Shown here one piece after another: positions 1 through 11,367 of a stretch of DNA of 64,000 nucleotides. The notes below the pieces were generated by a model. It saw only the letters and a list, made by a program, of their open reading frames with translations. It searched no databases and was not told the origin of the DNA. The stretch's first letter is position 1; each line of letters begins with the position of its first letter. The DNA is from Echinometra lucunter (Eukaryota; Echinodermata; Echinoidea; Camarodonta; Echinometridae), in contig CM057153.1 in the NCBI GenBank assembly GCA_029962745.1, positions 38,841,667 to 38,905,666 of the forward strand, read 5' to 3'. Both the position numbers and the translations under genes were made by a program.

Positions 1-884
1 ATTAAAAACCGGAAAAATACCACCCCCCCCCCATAAAAATACCCTGACGGCGCCCCTGATTGCGCTCAAGAACCTAGGTCTATGCAATTATTATACGTGC
101 CAATATTTGGCCGTGTGATCATCAGAGCCGTTGCTAAGGTTTGTTGCCAAGGAGTTTTCGGATTTATCGAATCTGAAATCTGAATGCTGGAACGAAAGGA
201 GATGAGAGGCATCAAGCTACAGCGCTAATCGACTCTCTTTATTATACATATTCATTGCTTTTATGTAATTGAATTTTTGCAAGGGCTTTGGGTCATGCGT
301 AGAGTTCGGTCTTTTCCCGAAAGTGTATCATGTCCCGGACTGAGGCTATGGAATTTTGACTTCGTGCGCCGACAATAGAAATAAAATGTTAATGCTGACG
401 TACATTTTGGCGGCATGGTGGTCGATGTATGAGGTTGAGTTGTCGTTTGCATCTCCGTTGTTGCTATGGTGGACAAGAGAAGAAGCAAAAAAAAAAAAAA
501 AAAAAAAAAAGTATAAATATAGTAGTAGAATCTTAAGAAAATATACGGTAAACAAAGGAAAACCAGTAAGCTTCGATTGTAGTCATGGTTTTATATACTA
601 TGTCATTAATTCCATTCTCCACAATAGAATGCCTAAGAGGGAAATGGGTTAGAATTGATTAAGCCATTGCGGGGTAGGGGAAAATCTAATATCCGCTGCC
701 TTACACAGGTAGAGGTAATCATATTAAGTGTCACATAATGGGAGAATCATTCAGGTTGAAAGCTTTTCAAATTTCAGACAAGGGAATCAGCGTTAATAAC
801 ATTGTCCTACAGTAATGATTGTCCATGGCGAACTGTTGCATATTAATGAGTCAGAAAGAAGAGGATCTTGGGTATTTGACTCCA
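1..884. other. No gene seen; short homopolymer tracts
   Basis: I see no coding exon here. The stretch holds a poly-C tract near 22-33, an A-tract near 486-510 and short chance ORFs. The first 60 bases resemble the edge of a repeat (C-tract followed by 'gcgcccctg'). Confidence 0.5.
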
Positions 885-1044
885 GGGGAGCGTTTCATCA
901 ACATTTGTTGTCTGACAAGTTGTCAGATCTGACATCTTTCCTTGATTTTGATTGGCTAAGAAGCATCGTTACTATGGCAACTGTCGGATAAAACAGATTT
1001 TGTCGGATAAAACATCCGACAAGTCCTTTCATGAAACGCTCCCC
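885..1044. mobile_element. Hairpin MITE, CGTTTCAT-type termini
   Basis: The 160-bp segment begins GGGGAGCGTTTCAT and ends with its reverse complement ATGAAACGCTCCCC, a 14-bp perfect terminal inverted repeat. The interior holds subterminal inverted segments (ttgtctgacaagttgtc against gtcggat...atccgacaag). It has no ORF, so it is a non-autonomous DNA transposon. Elements at 22698, 27606, 45658 and 56505 share the terminal motif. Confidence 0.8.
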
Positions 1045-1064
1045 AGTTCATCGTGACCTGGCCG

Positions 1065-1139
1065 TGAACCAGAACAGCCTGATGGTTAAGTCGCTGCCCG
1101 GCAAGCAGTAGATGGCAGGTTCGAATCCCGCTGGTTCCA
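1065..1139 (+). ncRNA. tRNA-like sequence with Pol III signals (tRNA-derived SINE head or tRNA relic)
   Basis: A perfect B box (GGTTCGAATCC) lies at 1118-1128 and an A-box-like CAGCCTGATGG about 40 bp upstream. An acceptor-like stem pairs GAACCA (1066-1071) with TGGTTC (1132-1137). A CAGC/GCTG D-stem (1075-1078 with 1093-1096) is visible, and a TTTTTT Pol III terminator follows at 1141. The anticodon stem does not pair convincingly and no anticodon can be assigned, so I read it as a tRNA-derived element rather than a working tRNA. Confidence 0.55.
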
Positions 1140-1229
1140 ATTTTTTCTGACTTGTCATTTTCATTACAGATCGAACATACGATCTTTAACACTGGGAGTA
1201 ATGCCGAAAATTTGTTTACAAATTAGTAA

Positions 1230-1590
1230 TGATTGTTGGAGGGGCGGCGCCAGGGTATTTTGATAGGGGCAGGTATTTTTCTGTTTTTTTAGCCTTGGCC
1301 AACAGGTGAGCTTGTGTGTTATCAATTAACATATAGAGCCATTATATCGTTGCATGACCCCGCCCTTTCTTCCCACATACTCTCATCCTTCTTCTTCTTT
1401 TTTCTTCTTCTTCTTCTTCTTCTTCTTCTTCTTCTTCTTCTTCTTCTTCTTCTTCTTCTTCTTCTTCTTCTTCTTCTTCTTCTTCTTCTCTTCTTCTTTT
1501 TCTTATTCTCCACCTCCTCCTCCTCCTCTTTTTTCCCATTTTTTTTTGTTTGGATCGCTTGAAAAAACATAGGGGGCTGCCGCCCCTGGT
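1230..1590 (+). repeat. Dispersed repeat carrying an internal (CTT)n tract, copy 1
   Basis: A pure CTT/TTC tract of about 110 bp (1389-1498) is preceded by 'ccaacaggtgagctt' and 'gcatgaccccgccctttcttcccacatactc' -like sequence. Corresponding flanks sit beside the CTT tract at 49015 and, inverted, beside the GAA tract at 52740. The microsatellite is therefore part of a dispersed element. The long Leu/Phe/Arg/Glu ORFs here are translation artefacts of the repeat. Confidence 0.7.
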
Positions 1591-2601
1591 TGGAAGATCT
1601 GCCTTTGATTATTGTCTCTCTTTGGTTGAGTTTAACTTGGGTATTTACACAGACAAACCTTCATTACAACAATATCAGAGCAGAATAGCATAGCACATTG
1701 GTGTTTTTATTGTTTGTTTTTCATTTGTTTTTTGTTTGTTTGTTTGCTTGTTTGGAGGGTTTTTTTGAGAGGGGATTGATAAAACCGCTGAGGTAAGACA
1801 GAAATGATGGCGAAAATGAATCGATGAAAAGAGACTTTGTCGGTGTCCCTATAGAAAAAAAAATATCTTTAAACTATCCCTACAGTGCCTCCTATACATA
1901 TTTCATATACTCTGCTAAAGATTGAAATCAAGAGTGAACGACTCTGGTATTTCTCTGAAACACCTTACTGAGTCAAAATTATGTTGGGCAGAATGAATTT
2001 TGCGTCATGGTTTGACAAATCATGAGAGCGAGTATAGTATTTGTTTTTGGTCGTTTTTTTCTTTTTTTATTTAAACTTACTCAAGAGATCCTTTCCTAAC
2101 TTCACAGAAAGAAAAATGATTATCAAGCTTTTATTTCGAACCCTAAGAATGTCTCTCGATGTAATCTGTCTCTACCATTTCTTTTCTCTCCTTCCTTCTT
2201 TCTATTTTTTTTTCTCTCTCACTCTCTTCCCCTTCCTCTTCTCTTTCTCTTCTTATAAAGTCTCGCATCTCTGCCTAATGTATTAAGAACTTCGTAAAAA
2301 CAAATTTGTGGGTTTTTTTGTTCTTTCAAATACACCATCAGGACAATGTAGGGGCTATTGGAATGGCCGGCAATTAGTTAGATTGATCAGTTGATGGTAG
2401 GGTACCTGTGTATATTTGATTAGTGTCCATGAAAATTTTGGGTTGGTAACTGACTTAAAAACGTATCTTGTATATTATTTATAGATTTGATATCTTCAAA
2501 TCAAGAAAGAGGGGGGATTACACAGGGCAGGTCGAGCCTCACTCTCATGCACCACAAACATTGTAGGCAGGTAGGGGTCGAGAGCGGTCTTAAAAGCTTA
2601 C
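1591..2601. other. No gene seen; pyrimidine-rich stretches
   Basis: No exon could be supported. Oligo-T/C patches occur near 1700-1770 and 2170-2250. If the discoidin gene to the right continues beyond its fourth exon, the next exon should lie here or off the left edge, but I could not find it. Confidence 0.4.
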
Positions 2602-5093
2602 TTGTGATAAGTTCTTGTTCATAGAGCTCCATCCTTAGGCTGATATGGTTATTCCAAGCAGTGGGTAGCAGGCGAACGTAGCGACACACTATGGGCATGG
2701 GAAAAGTGTTGTATACCACAGTATTCTGGTCAGTATTGCCAGTGAAGATCTTCAAGAAAAGAAAACATGTACACATACAGTTCATCTGTAAGATATGCCC
2801 AATGAATTTTGAAAAATCGAAGTTTTATGGCCAGAAGTATTACACACATGAATTCCCATAGTTTCGATAAAGTGCCCTTTGAAAACTCAAACTGATTACA
2901 TAATATTCTTACAAACAGGTTTGAACGTCGAGGGGTATTTAATCGACATTGACCATAAAGTAGAAGGAACGGGAGGTTGCTGAGAGTGGCAACCAGTATT
3001 CGGGCAACCTTTCCACGCTATTGGAGAGACTCGGTCTGTTTGCTATTTTCATGCATTTTCTTCAAAAGTGAGTTGGAGACATTTACACTCGCTCGGTTTG
3101 CTCGAAAAAAATAAGAGTTTTTGATAGCAGATTGTTCGCTCGAAAAAGGTAAGGGTTTTTTAAATAGCAGATATTAAGGTAAGCTACCAGGCTATAGAGA
3201 CGTCAGCTCACAGTCGAAATTGTGACCTACTTCTGTTCAATTTTTTAAAATTCTATGATAAAATCGAGGAGAACATTATCGGAAATCTAACAATGCAGAT
3301 CGGAGGCAATAATACAAACAGACAAGCAGACAGATTACCAGTTACCTTATCAGATACTGGGACGGTGGCGTCTTGTTGAGGACCGGAGGTGTCTTGTATT
3401 GTATGGAAAGAAGCGCCGTCTTCGCTGCATGCGATTTTGAATTCTGTCACCCACTGGTTCAAATCCTGACGACCTTGCGTTGCCACTGCAGTGATGCGAT
3501 GTGTGTTTAACAGATCAACCTTGATGAGAATGACAATGAAAAAATTGTTACATTTGAAATTCAAGGGGAAAAAAATAATCGGATTTCAATTCAGCCGACT
3601 GAGAGATCAGGGTAGGGGTTATCGATTACATTTTGTTACCTGAATCCATTGGTTAATATTGTTGTTTTTGGATGACCAGGCTCCACGTAAGAGTCCTACT
3701 CGAGGTAAGTTCAGTCTTGCTCTTTTTGGTCCATGGTTAGCATCCCACTCACTTGAAGCTGTCAGACTTGAATCTGGAATGGCACCACTCTCAAAACCCA
3801 GAGGAATCCAACTTTCTGTTTAAAAAAAAATCACATGAAATCAATGTCTTCAAAATTTATTACTGCAGCGGATATTTACCATGGGAAGAAATATTTTGAT
3901 ATATGAAGAGACTTACAATGTTTTTATTTTTATTCTCGCAAAAGTTTCATCATACTTTTATTTTGGTGTGAAGATACATGCCCAACCTTCATGCTTATAG
4001 TCTTCGTCAGCCAGCTAATGTGCAAAGGAATATATGCAAAAATATCTCGATTTTACTATATTTATGCTCCATCTCCCCCCCCCCCCCCCCCCCAGTCTTC
4101 TTTCCTCATTCTAACAACCCTCTGTTTTAATCATATTTTCCGCCGTTATTGATCATAATTACCAATTATCCGATGGCTTTTTTGAGACGAGGAACACTAA
4201 TTATGGGAAGGATAAAGCAGTCAAATATTCATAACGACTGATTAATTTTTTTTTTATTGAGTTATTTCAGTATAAGGCAATACCCCTTCACATTTTGCGT
4301 GTAGTTTTTGTTCTGCTTTGGCAATACATTTACACTAGTGTAAAGTCAGTCATTATAGTCATGATAGTGAAAGACTTTTGCAGAAAATATCAGACAATGA
4401 AAGTCTCTCCTATATCTCTAATAGTTACCAGTGAAATAATTTACTATCATTCGTCAATTCAAGCCCTGCTTATGATGACCCCTTATTCTATGTATGATGA
4501 CCATATGTGTTGAAAGATTATGAATTTGTGATGATGTATATGGAAATAAAGGAAAATCAAATCAAATCAAATTTGTGTTCGTGTTAGTATAAGTAAATCA
4601 CCACATTTAAAATGCTAAGGAAATTTATTTTCCCAGTAGAACATTTGTAGAATGGGATATCGAAGCGGACGACTTTAACAATTGTAGACAAATTCACTTT
4701 ACCATTTTAAATTTGCTTTATTATTTCTTTGTATTTATAATTATATTCTAATGTTTATGTTGAAGTTTATGATTATTTTATCACGCATGATTCCTTTTTT
4801 ATTTGTAAAATTTGTACAATTCAGCTAACTGCCAGCCATACAAGTTTCAATAGATATACCATTCAATAAATGAAATAATGATAAATAAAATGATAACACA
4901 GATATCACTTAGATGTGTAATAATGAACACAAGTGGATGGAAAGAAAAGAATATAGTCCACCGAAAATGGTGCATGTTAGACACTGACGTAGTATAAAGA
5001 ATGGGTATTCTTACCACTGAATGAATTTTCTTGGGCCAGAAGAGAAAAGAGTTGACTGAATACTACTAGGGTACAAAGAGGAGCATATTCCAT
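2602..5093 (-). CDS. Secreted discoidin (F5/8 type C) domain protein
   Basis: Four chained exons on the minus strand: 5093-5015 (phase 1), 3815-3640 (phase 0), 3519-3346 (phase 0) and 2749-2602. Each has GT-AG borders, and exon 4 ends at a GTAAGC donor. Exon 1 starts with ATG right after an acceptor and encodes a signal peptide (MEYAPLCTLVVFSQLFSLLA). Exons 2-4 encode one complete discoidin domain: PLGFESGAIPDSSLTASS, then GAWSS...NQWIQVDL, then TAVATQGRQDLNQWVTEFKI.CSEDG, then FTGNTDQNT...RYVRLLPTAW...LRMELYE. Such domains bind phospholipid or glycans on cell surfaces and matrix. The family's N-terminal Cys is replaced (ESWIPLG) and the C-terminal GC is absent (MELYEQE), so the usual domain-closing disulfide is lost. 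The 3' end is open: exon 4 either splices further left or reads through to a stop near 2501. Certain as a discoidin gene; full architecture unknown. Confidence 0.9.
4555..4575 (+). repeat. (AAATC)n tail, possible retroelement 3' end
   Basis: A short pentamer run follows 'gatgatgtatatggaaataaa'. A similar arrangement ends the sequence at 32042-32075. Pentamer tails like this are typical of CR1/L2-type LINE and SINE 3' ends. The upstream 250 bp may be the element body but has no recognisable coding sequence. It lies in intron 1 of the discoidin gene. Confidence 0.35.
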
Positions 5094-5492
5094 CTGCAAA
5101 TGAAGTAATAAGTAAATATACAAAACTTAGAGATGAGGCATCTCATTGAAAGATGAATCAAGTGATGACGAGTTTGATTTTAAATTTATTGTTGTATATT
5201 GTTGGTCATATAAGTCTTTGGTGTTAAGAAGTTCATCTTTTTCATCTAAATTTAGAAAAATTCAGAAACTATACCTATAAAATTGAAAAAAAAAATCACA
5301 AATACCAAAATACAGTGGACACATAAAACATGATAGCCATGATAGCAGGTCACATGACTGCTGTCATAGGTGTCTGCATGTAATGAATTTATATACCTTT
5401 GTTCTTTCCTTTCAGCGCTATTAAAACACAACCTAAATGATCAAATATACGAAATGAACGAAAATTTCTAATGATTGGCAGATGGAACTTAC

Positions 5493-5634
5493 CCCGCCGA
5501 CCAGAATATCGTATTCCTATAAATCCAAATTTCGAATTTGGTATTTCAGTATTCTGCGCAATCCAGAGCCGGTTTCCAATGCTGAATCCAAATGCTTTCT
5601 TGTCGTCCTGGCAGAACGAGCTTCGAATTCAATC
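5493..5634 (-). other. Candidate upstream exon of the discoidin gene (probably 5' UTR)
   Basis: On the minus strand an acceptor-like TTTAG lies at the 5' edge and a good donor (GTAAGTTCC) at the 3' edge. The next acceptor downstream abuts the discoidin ATG at 5093, so this piece could be its spliced leader. One frame is open for about 44 codons (FGFSIGNRLWIAQNTE is visible) but does not join in frame to the ATG exon. I could not match it to a domain. Confidence 0.3.
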
Positions 5635-8082
5635 CTAAATTACACACGATAGAAGATCGATATGTATGTTTAAGGTTATCAGAATCAAATAGGGTGCGTA
5701 CTCATGGTGTTGCAGGTTGATCCATATTGGCAAATTGAATCGATGGCTTTTTAATGAAGTTATAACACTATTGCTGCTAATGTGTAGAATCAATCATAGA
5801 AAGCCTCTTGTGAAGTGCATTCCATTAAAAAAATAGAATATATCAGTCCGCTGTCTGATTCAATTATCAGGGCAGCCACAGTGATTTGGTTTTTTAATCA
5901 GTTGTGGGAGGAATGAAAAGTTGTAATGGAGTATGATTATCAATTTCAAACTGAGTTCGTATAAAAAAGTCGATGAGTAGATTACATGTAATAACCGAAA
6001 ATGTTAGTCTGTCGGATGTAAAATGATGTTATGATTAAAGGCATAGATTCAAAAGTATTCAAAAGAAAAGATTTTTCAGTAAATCTAAATAAGTATTTGA
6101 GATCGCACTTGGATTACTGTTGGCGAAAATATGGAAGGAAGCATTTTTTATGTCGAATAAATTTGAATGCAGCGTCAATCTTTCACAGAATTCCGTGGAA
6201 ATCTCTCATAGCCCACCTAGAATATCCTGTCTCAAAAAGGAGCCCTGTAAGATTAAAGATGACGACTGAAAAATATAAAACTACATATTAAAATAACATA
6301 CAGTGATGATAGAAAGATTTTGTACAGGAATGTTGAAAATCCAACTCAGATCTACTATTACACAAAACAAACAAAATGAAAATCGGGCAGGAAATCACGG
6401 AGTAAAAGCAAATTTAACATTTTGTACAGAGTTACCCTCGCAGACACGCACTGACACGCCCCCCCCCCCCCCCCCCCCCGTCTGTCATGTGTCTGCGTTG
6501 AAAGAAGTAGAGGATTCAGACTAAACTCTAATTGTCTTCAATAAAAGGCCAATCATTAGTTTAATTTTGTCGAATTCGATTGTCTTTCAATAATTAAGCA
6601 TGATTCCAGTACTAAAATCAATCAAGCAAGCACAATGATCACAAAAGGTGAATGCACGACTGTTCCGCTGACATTTCAGATGTTTTTCTCCTAAATCTTG
6701 TTAGCATGACAACCAACGGTGAGAGCTATGTTTGGCGGGGTAATAATAATAATGATTGAAGGGCCCTTTGGAGAACAGTATATAGTGCTGAAGAGGCTAC
6801 CCTGTGTGAACAAATTATCAGTATTATGTTTTTGCTCTGGTATTTTTTTTTTTTTTTTTTTTGGGGGGGGGGTGCATTTTTATATCATTATGGCTATTAC
6901 TGTTATCATTATCATTATTATTATCGCATCATTATTACCATTATTACCATTAATATTATTATCGTAATGATATAAAAATAATAATTATTATAATAATTAT
7001 TATTATATCATAATAATAAAATAATAATTATCATTATATTATAATAATAATAAAACAATAATTCTCATAGTTATTATTATCATCATCATCATCATCACAA
7101 TCATCATCATCATATTCATCATAATTCATATTCATTACCAATGATTGTAAATTAATTGGATAAATCCAAGAGTATTCATTACGTTATCAATATTTCAGAC
7201 ATCCAAGGTATTAATGCAAGTGTGCTGCCTGGAAAGAAGATCATGTAGTTTCCACACATGTACATGACACTCCCCTTTCCAAGTTTTGTCGACATTGTAT
7301 TCAATCAAGTGAGGCTTAGTGTTTTGAGTATCACTTCTATGCGAGGCAATATCAGCCAATGAATTATAAATGGAATTACGAAATTACGCATGAAACCGAT
7401 ACGTAATTCAGTCACGACCTTTTCTACATTAATTAAATTCAATTGCCTCCTGAGTTGTTAACAAGAAAAGAATGGGATACTTTGTATCGATTCATAACAT
7501 TTTTCCCGTCCACCATTGAAACTAATTTTACACACAATTGAATTCTAGCCTCCTGAAAAATAGTCCTGGCATAAGACGAAATCGATCGTCCATCGAACTC
7601 ATAAAATTTTTCATCGATTTCATGAATATGTCACAAATAAAAATATCTTCTTTTTCCCTTTTCTTCATACTGCACATACATCCCTGTAATATTTCCTCAA
7701 AAATAGCGTCTTGATTTCAAAAGTCTTTGAAATATATATCTATTAAATGAATAGCGTTTCCTTCAAAAAGTACAAATAAAATGAGTTTACATAAACGAGG
7801 TTCCGTAGTTTCTAGTCCTATACCAGTCATGCAAGTAGTGGGCGTCTATTCAATATCTTCTAGCTACAAAATGACACTTAAACTTTCCTATGGGTTATTT
7901 CAAAATAAATGGCAAATAAAAACTTCGCTTGCACCATTTGCATTTAAAACTAATTTGTTTTATTTCGATGAAGGGGTGAGATTGATTTCTATGCAACAAT
8001 AATATGAAAGTTTATACTACTGATTATGATGCAACTAAAGAACATTTTGAGTGGAATAGAAGCCTCGAGTGAGGTAATGATA
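5635..8082. other. No gene seen; poly-C, poly-T/G and ATT/ATC low-complexity DNA
   Basis: A poly-C tract lies at 6457-6479, a T-tract running into a G-tract near 6841-6872, and an AT-rich triplet region of ATT/ATC/TAA units from about 6895 to 7120 that can fold on itself. The ORFs are short and compositionally random. No exon-like splice chain was found. Confidence 0.5.
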
Positions 8083-8176
8083 ATAATAATAATGATAGTA
8101 TTAATGGGTTCTTGTATAGCACTCATGTCTGTCAGAACTGACACTCCTGGCGCTCCACTGTTATTACCTCGGCTTT
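8083..8176 (+). repeat. SINE-like fragment, 'TTCTTGTATAGC...GGCGCTC' family
   Basis: A run of GATAATAATAATAAT leads into 'ttcttgtatagcactcatg' and 'cctggcgctccac'. The same order (trinucleotide run, CTTGTATAGC-like word, GGCGCTC word) is found at 37485 and 63190. It is a short, diverged dispersed repeat. Confidence 0.45.
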
Positions 8177-9745
8177 AGCATGGCGGATATTAAAACGCTC
8201 TTGCATTTCAAGGAAATTCTTAAAAGGGAAGTAGAACGTGTATGGATGTTGAGTCTTCGATCTCTCTTTCCGAGTCTAAGATGGAGTATAACTGACACAA
8301 GCCCTTTAGCTCGATACCCTTGGCTCATGCATCACAATACTCGTCATTCTTCTGCATACAAGTCAAATTTATAGAATGGCATAGGGTAAATAAAATGGTT
8401 GTCTGCTTGATGTATAAAAATATGTGACACATAGAGCACATTCAAGCTTTCATTAAAAACGAATTAACGCTCATGACTAGAACTAAATTGAGCAGCTACA
8501 TAATGCACATTACATCGACTGAAAGTATTGATTGATTGCAACTGAAAAGCAATTTCCTACACATTATGCTTCAATATTTTACTGTAGGCCTTCGCTCAAG
8601 ATTGTTTTTATTTTTTTTATCACTATATCACTTTATCACAATGAGATCCATTTCTCTCTCAAAAAGAGATACGCTAAAAACGGAATTAATTTGGAGAATG
8701 ACACTGCCTACACGTGTCATGCATAATCTATTTCTTTCACATAATTTAATGCAAGGGTCAAACAAGTATCATGCAGTTACAGCTCCATGCAAGTACCATA
8801 ATTGTATTAAGTTTTATGGAAGTTTGTAATAATTTGTATTTTGTCAAACTGATTACATTCGAATTTTGTTTGTTGAGAGAAAAAGAATAGCAGAGTATCA
8901 ATACAAACAAACACAATTCTGAGAGGCGTACACGTCAAAATACATGTATTTTTGATGACCGTGAAATATCATACAATAAACAAAGGCCATAAGTTTAGAA
9001 ATAAGTAATTTTATAAATTGGCTATTTTGGTGGGGGTTTTTTTCAAATTTAAATTTAAAATACATTTATTTCCTTCCCATAATCAAATTTAAAAAATTAC
9101 ATAGTCAAGAAAAAAAAACAAGGTAGAAGCTATACATGCTATAGGCGAGATTCTCTGTAAGCAAGTGGCTCGTCTTGGAGTTCAGGTAATAATGTATACA
9201 TAAGAACTATCATAGCATGCGCCTACTTAAAAGTCGATTATGAAAATAAAGAAAAAAGTAAGAAGAGGGGAAAAGAAAAAGAATAGCAAAACAGGACAGA
9301 ACAGACAAAGAACCAAAACAAATAAACAAAACAGACAAACAAAAAGGCAGTGTGTACTATCTTGCAATGAATGTGAATGGATTTCTGAAGAGGACGACAT
9401 GATTCAATAGAGTCATGTAAGTATCGGTGCAGTGCATTATTTGTCAATCTTGTGGATTGTGGAATATTGCTATTACCCCATCTACGCCTACATGTATGAA
9501 CCAACCTTTCCCCGATCGGCAGCCGAGACTCAGAAAAACAAGGCAGAAGGGGGGGGGGGGGTGGAATCCGAAAATCAATTCCATTCAGCTTCATAGACTG
9601 ACTACAAGCGTGGGGAATAGTGGTGCCTTTTGATCTGGAAATGTAGACTTTCTTTTTTTCTAGTTTTGCAATACAATGAGTATAGCAAGCGAGCAGCACA
9701 CCCCTGTAGTTACAATCTTATTTCCTCATCGAAATAGATAAGATC
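8177..9745. other. No gene seen
   Basis: The stretch is AT-rich with short ORFs only, plus a G-tract near 9549-9561. The 153-codon minus-strand ORF at 9238-9699 is Phe/Leu/Cys-rich at its end, lacks splice signals or domain motifs, and looks like chance. Confidence 0.5.
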
Positions 9746-9760
9746 TAAATGATTATAACA

Positions 9761-10055
9761 TATAGAGACAAATTGCCGCACTTAAAAATATTTTCCTGTT
9801 TAATTGCTGTCCTTTCTCTGTTTCTTTTGTCCCCGTCTTCACGTCTCTCCTTATTTAACATATAGAGACAAATTGCCGCACTTAAAAATATTGTACTGTT
9901 TAATTGCTGTCTTTTCTCTGTTTCTTTTGTCCCCGTCTTCACGTCTCTCCTTATTAAACATATAGAGACAAATTGCCGCACTTAAAAATATTGTCCTGTT
10001 TAATTGCTGTCTTTTCTCTGTTTCTTTTGTCCCCGTCTTCACGTCTCTCCTTATT
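9761..10055. repeat. Tandem repeat, three copies of a 100-bp unit
   Basis: The word TATAGAGACAAATTGCCGCA recurs at exactly 9761, 9861 and 9961, each followed by nearly identical sequence ending in 'cttcacgtctctccttatt'. The period is 100 bp and copies differ at only a few positions, so the amplification is recent. The repeated KTGTKETEKR-type translations on the minus strand are by-products. Confidence 0.95.
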
Positions 10056-10189
10056 TTTTCCCTCTGTTTCTCTTTATTTACTCTTTCTGTCATTTTTTTC
10101 TTTCAATCTCCCCCTCCATGCCATCTCCCTCTCTCACTCACACACACACTGACACATACACAACACACACGCCCACATATACACCATTC

Positions 10190-10979
10190 TTTTTTATATG
10201 ATTTGAGTTGATTTGGTTTGATTTATTTAAACACGGTAAAAAGCCCTATTCAGCTACTTTGCTGATTTACGATGGGGCCGTGTATCAATAAACTGCAACG
10301 AATAAGTAACAGATGAAATACAAATACAATCATAGGAATTAAGATAAAGCTCAGAAAAAAGTATTCCAAAACACATAAAATGAAATAGTTCAGTACCATA
10401 AGGTGTAAAGACTAAAATATGTAAAGTCTGTTTGAAGCCAGAAGAGCGTTAACTCATATGCTTTAACACATAGTTAACACATTTTAAACATACATGATGT
10501 GAAATATGAAATATAAATATGAAATAGTAATGTAAAATGATACAGAATAATTTTTACATATTTAGACATTTAAAAAAAGCTATCACGTATTTAATGTCTC
10601 CATAAAATTAGGCAAAGTAAAACCATTACAAAAACGAAAACAAATATAAAAGCAGAGAAAAAGTTAGAAAAGAATCTCAAACAAGGTAAGTTTTCGGTGT
10701 CTCAAAATTATTTTTAGTTTTTTATTAGTTTACCTTTCCATTCCACGACCATAAGATGTAATTTCTCTTTCATTTCTTTATCTCTGTTTTCCTTTAGCCC
10801 TTTCTTTCCCCCGACATTTTCTTTTACATTTGTCCTCTTTTCTAATAAGACCTTTTTTCTATTTTATGATGTTTTGTGTACCTTCGATTTCCTCCTTCCC
10901 ATTTCCAATTTCATATTTCTGCACGTCTCATTTTTTCTGTCATCATTCCCTAACACCAACCCTGGACGAACGATTACAT
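10190..10979. other. No gene seen; possible retroelement tail and AT-rich DNA
   Basis: Pentamer-like units (gatttgagttgatttggtt) at 10200-10230 read on the minus strand as an AAATC-type retroelement tail, followed by 'acggtaaaaagccc'. The remaining DNA up to the CTT tract is AT-rich without an exon. Confidence 0.35.
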
Positions 10980-10982
10980 TTT

Positions 10983-11158
10983 CCCTTCTTCTTCTTCTTC
11001 TTCTTCTTCTTCTTCTTCTTTCTTCTTCTTCTTCTTCTTCTTCTCCTCCTCCTCCTCCTTCTTCTTCTTCTTCTCCTTCTTCTCCCTTTCCTCTCCTTCT
11101 TCTTCTTCTTCTTCTTCTTCTTCTTCTTCTTCTTCTTCTTCTTCTTCTTCTTTTTCTT
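10983..11158. repeat. CTT/CTC microsatellite
   Basis: About 175 bp of CTT units are interrupted by short CTC and TTT variants. Predicted poly-Leu, poly-Ser, poly-Phe and poly-Glu reading frames arise from it. Unlike the tracts at 1389 and 49115 I do not see the shared 'catgaccccg' flank here. Confidence 0.95.
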
Positions 11159-11367
11159 CATAGTCTGCCTCCTTCACTGCTGAAGATTCTTGCAGATGTA
11201 CTTGTGTGTGCGCGCGTGCTAACAGAAGGATGTTACCCTAACCCTAAATCTAACCTAAAACGATATTGCAAACCAATCATAATCATGATAATGCCTATGC
11301 CTTGACGAAATATAGCGCAGCATAGTTGTTTCCGGAGTTGTCGAGTCACCGATGCGATTTGCCTTTC

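Noticed and set aside
1314..1572. Long Leu/Phe/Arg/Glu-rich ORFs on both strands, also at 10830-11305, 49034-49426 and 52711-52908
   Set aside because: They are translations of CTT/GAA microsatellites and have no splice or domain support.
9238..9699. 153-codon minus-strand ORF
   Set aside because: Ends in a Phe/Leu/Cys-rich stretch over a simple A-rich sequence; no motif, no splice signals.
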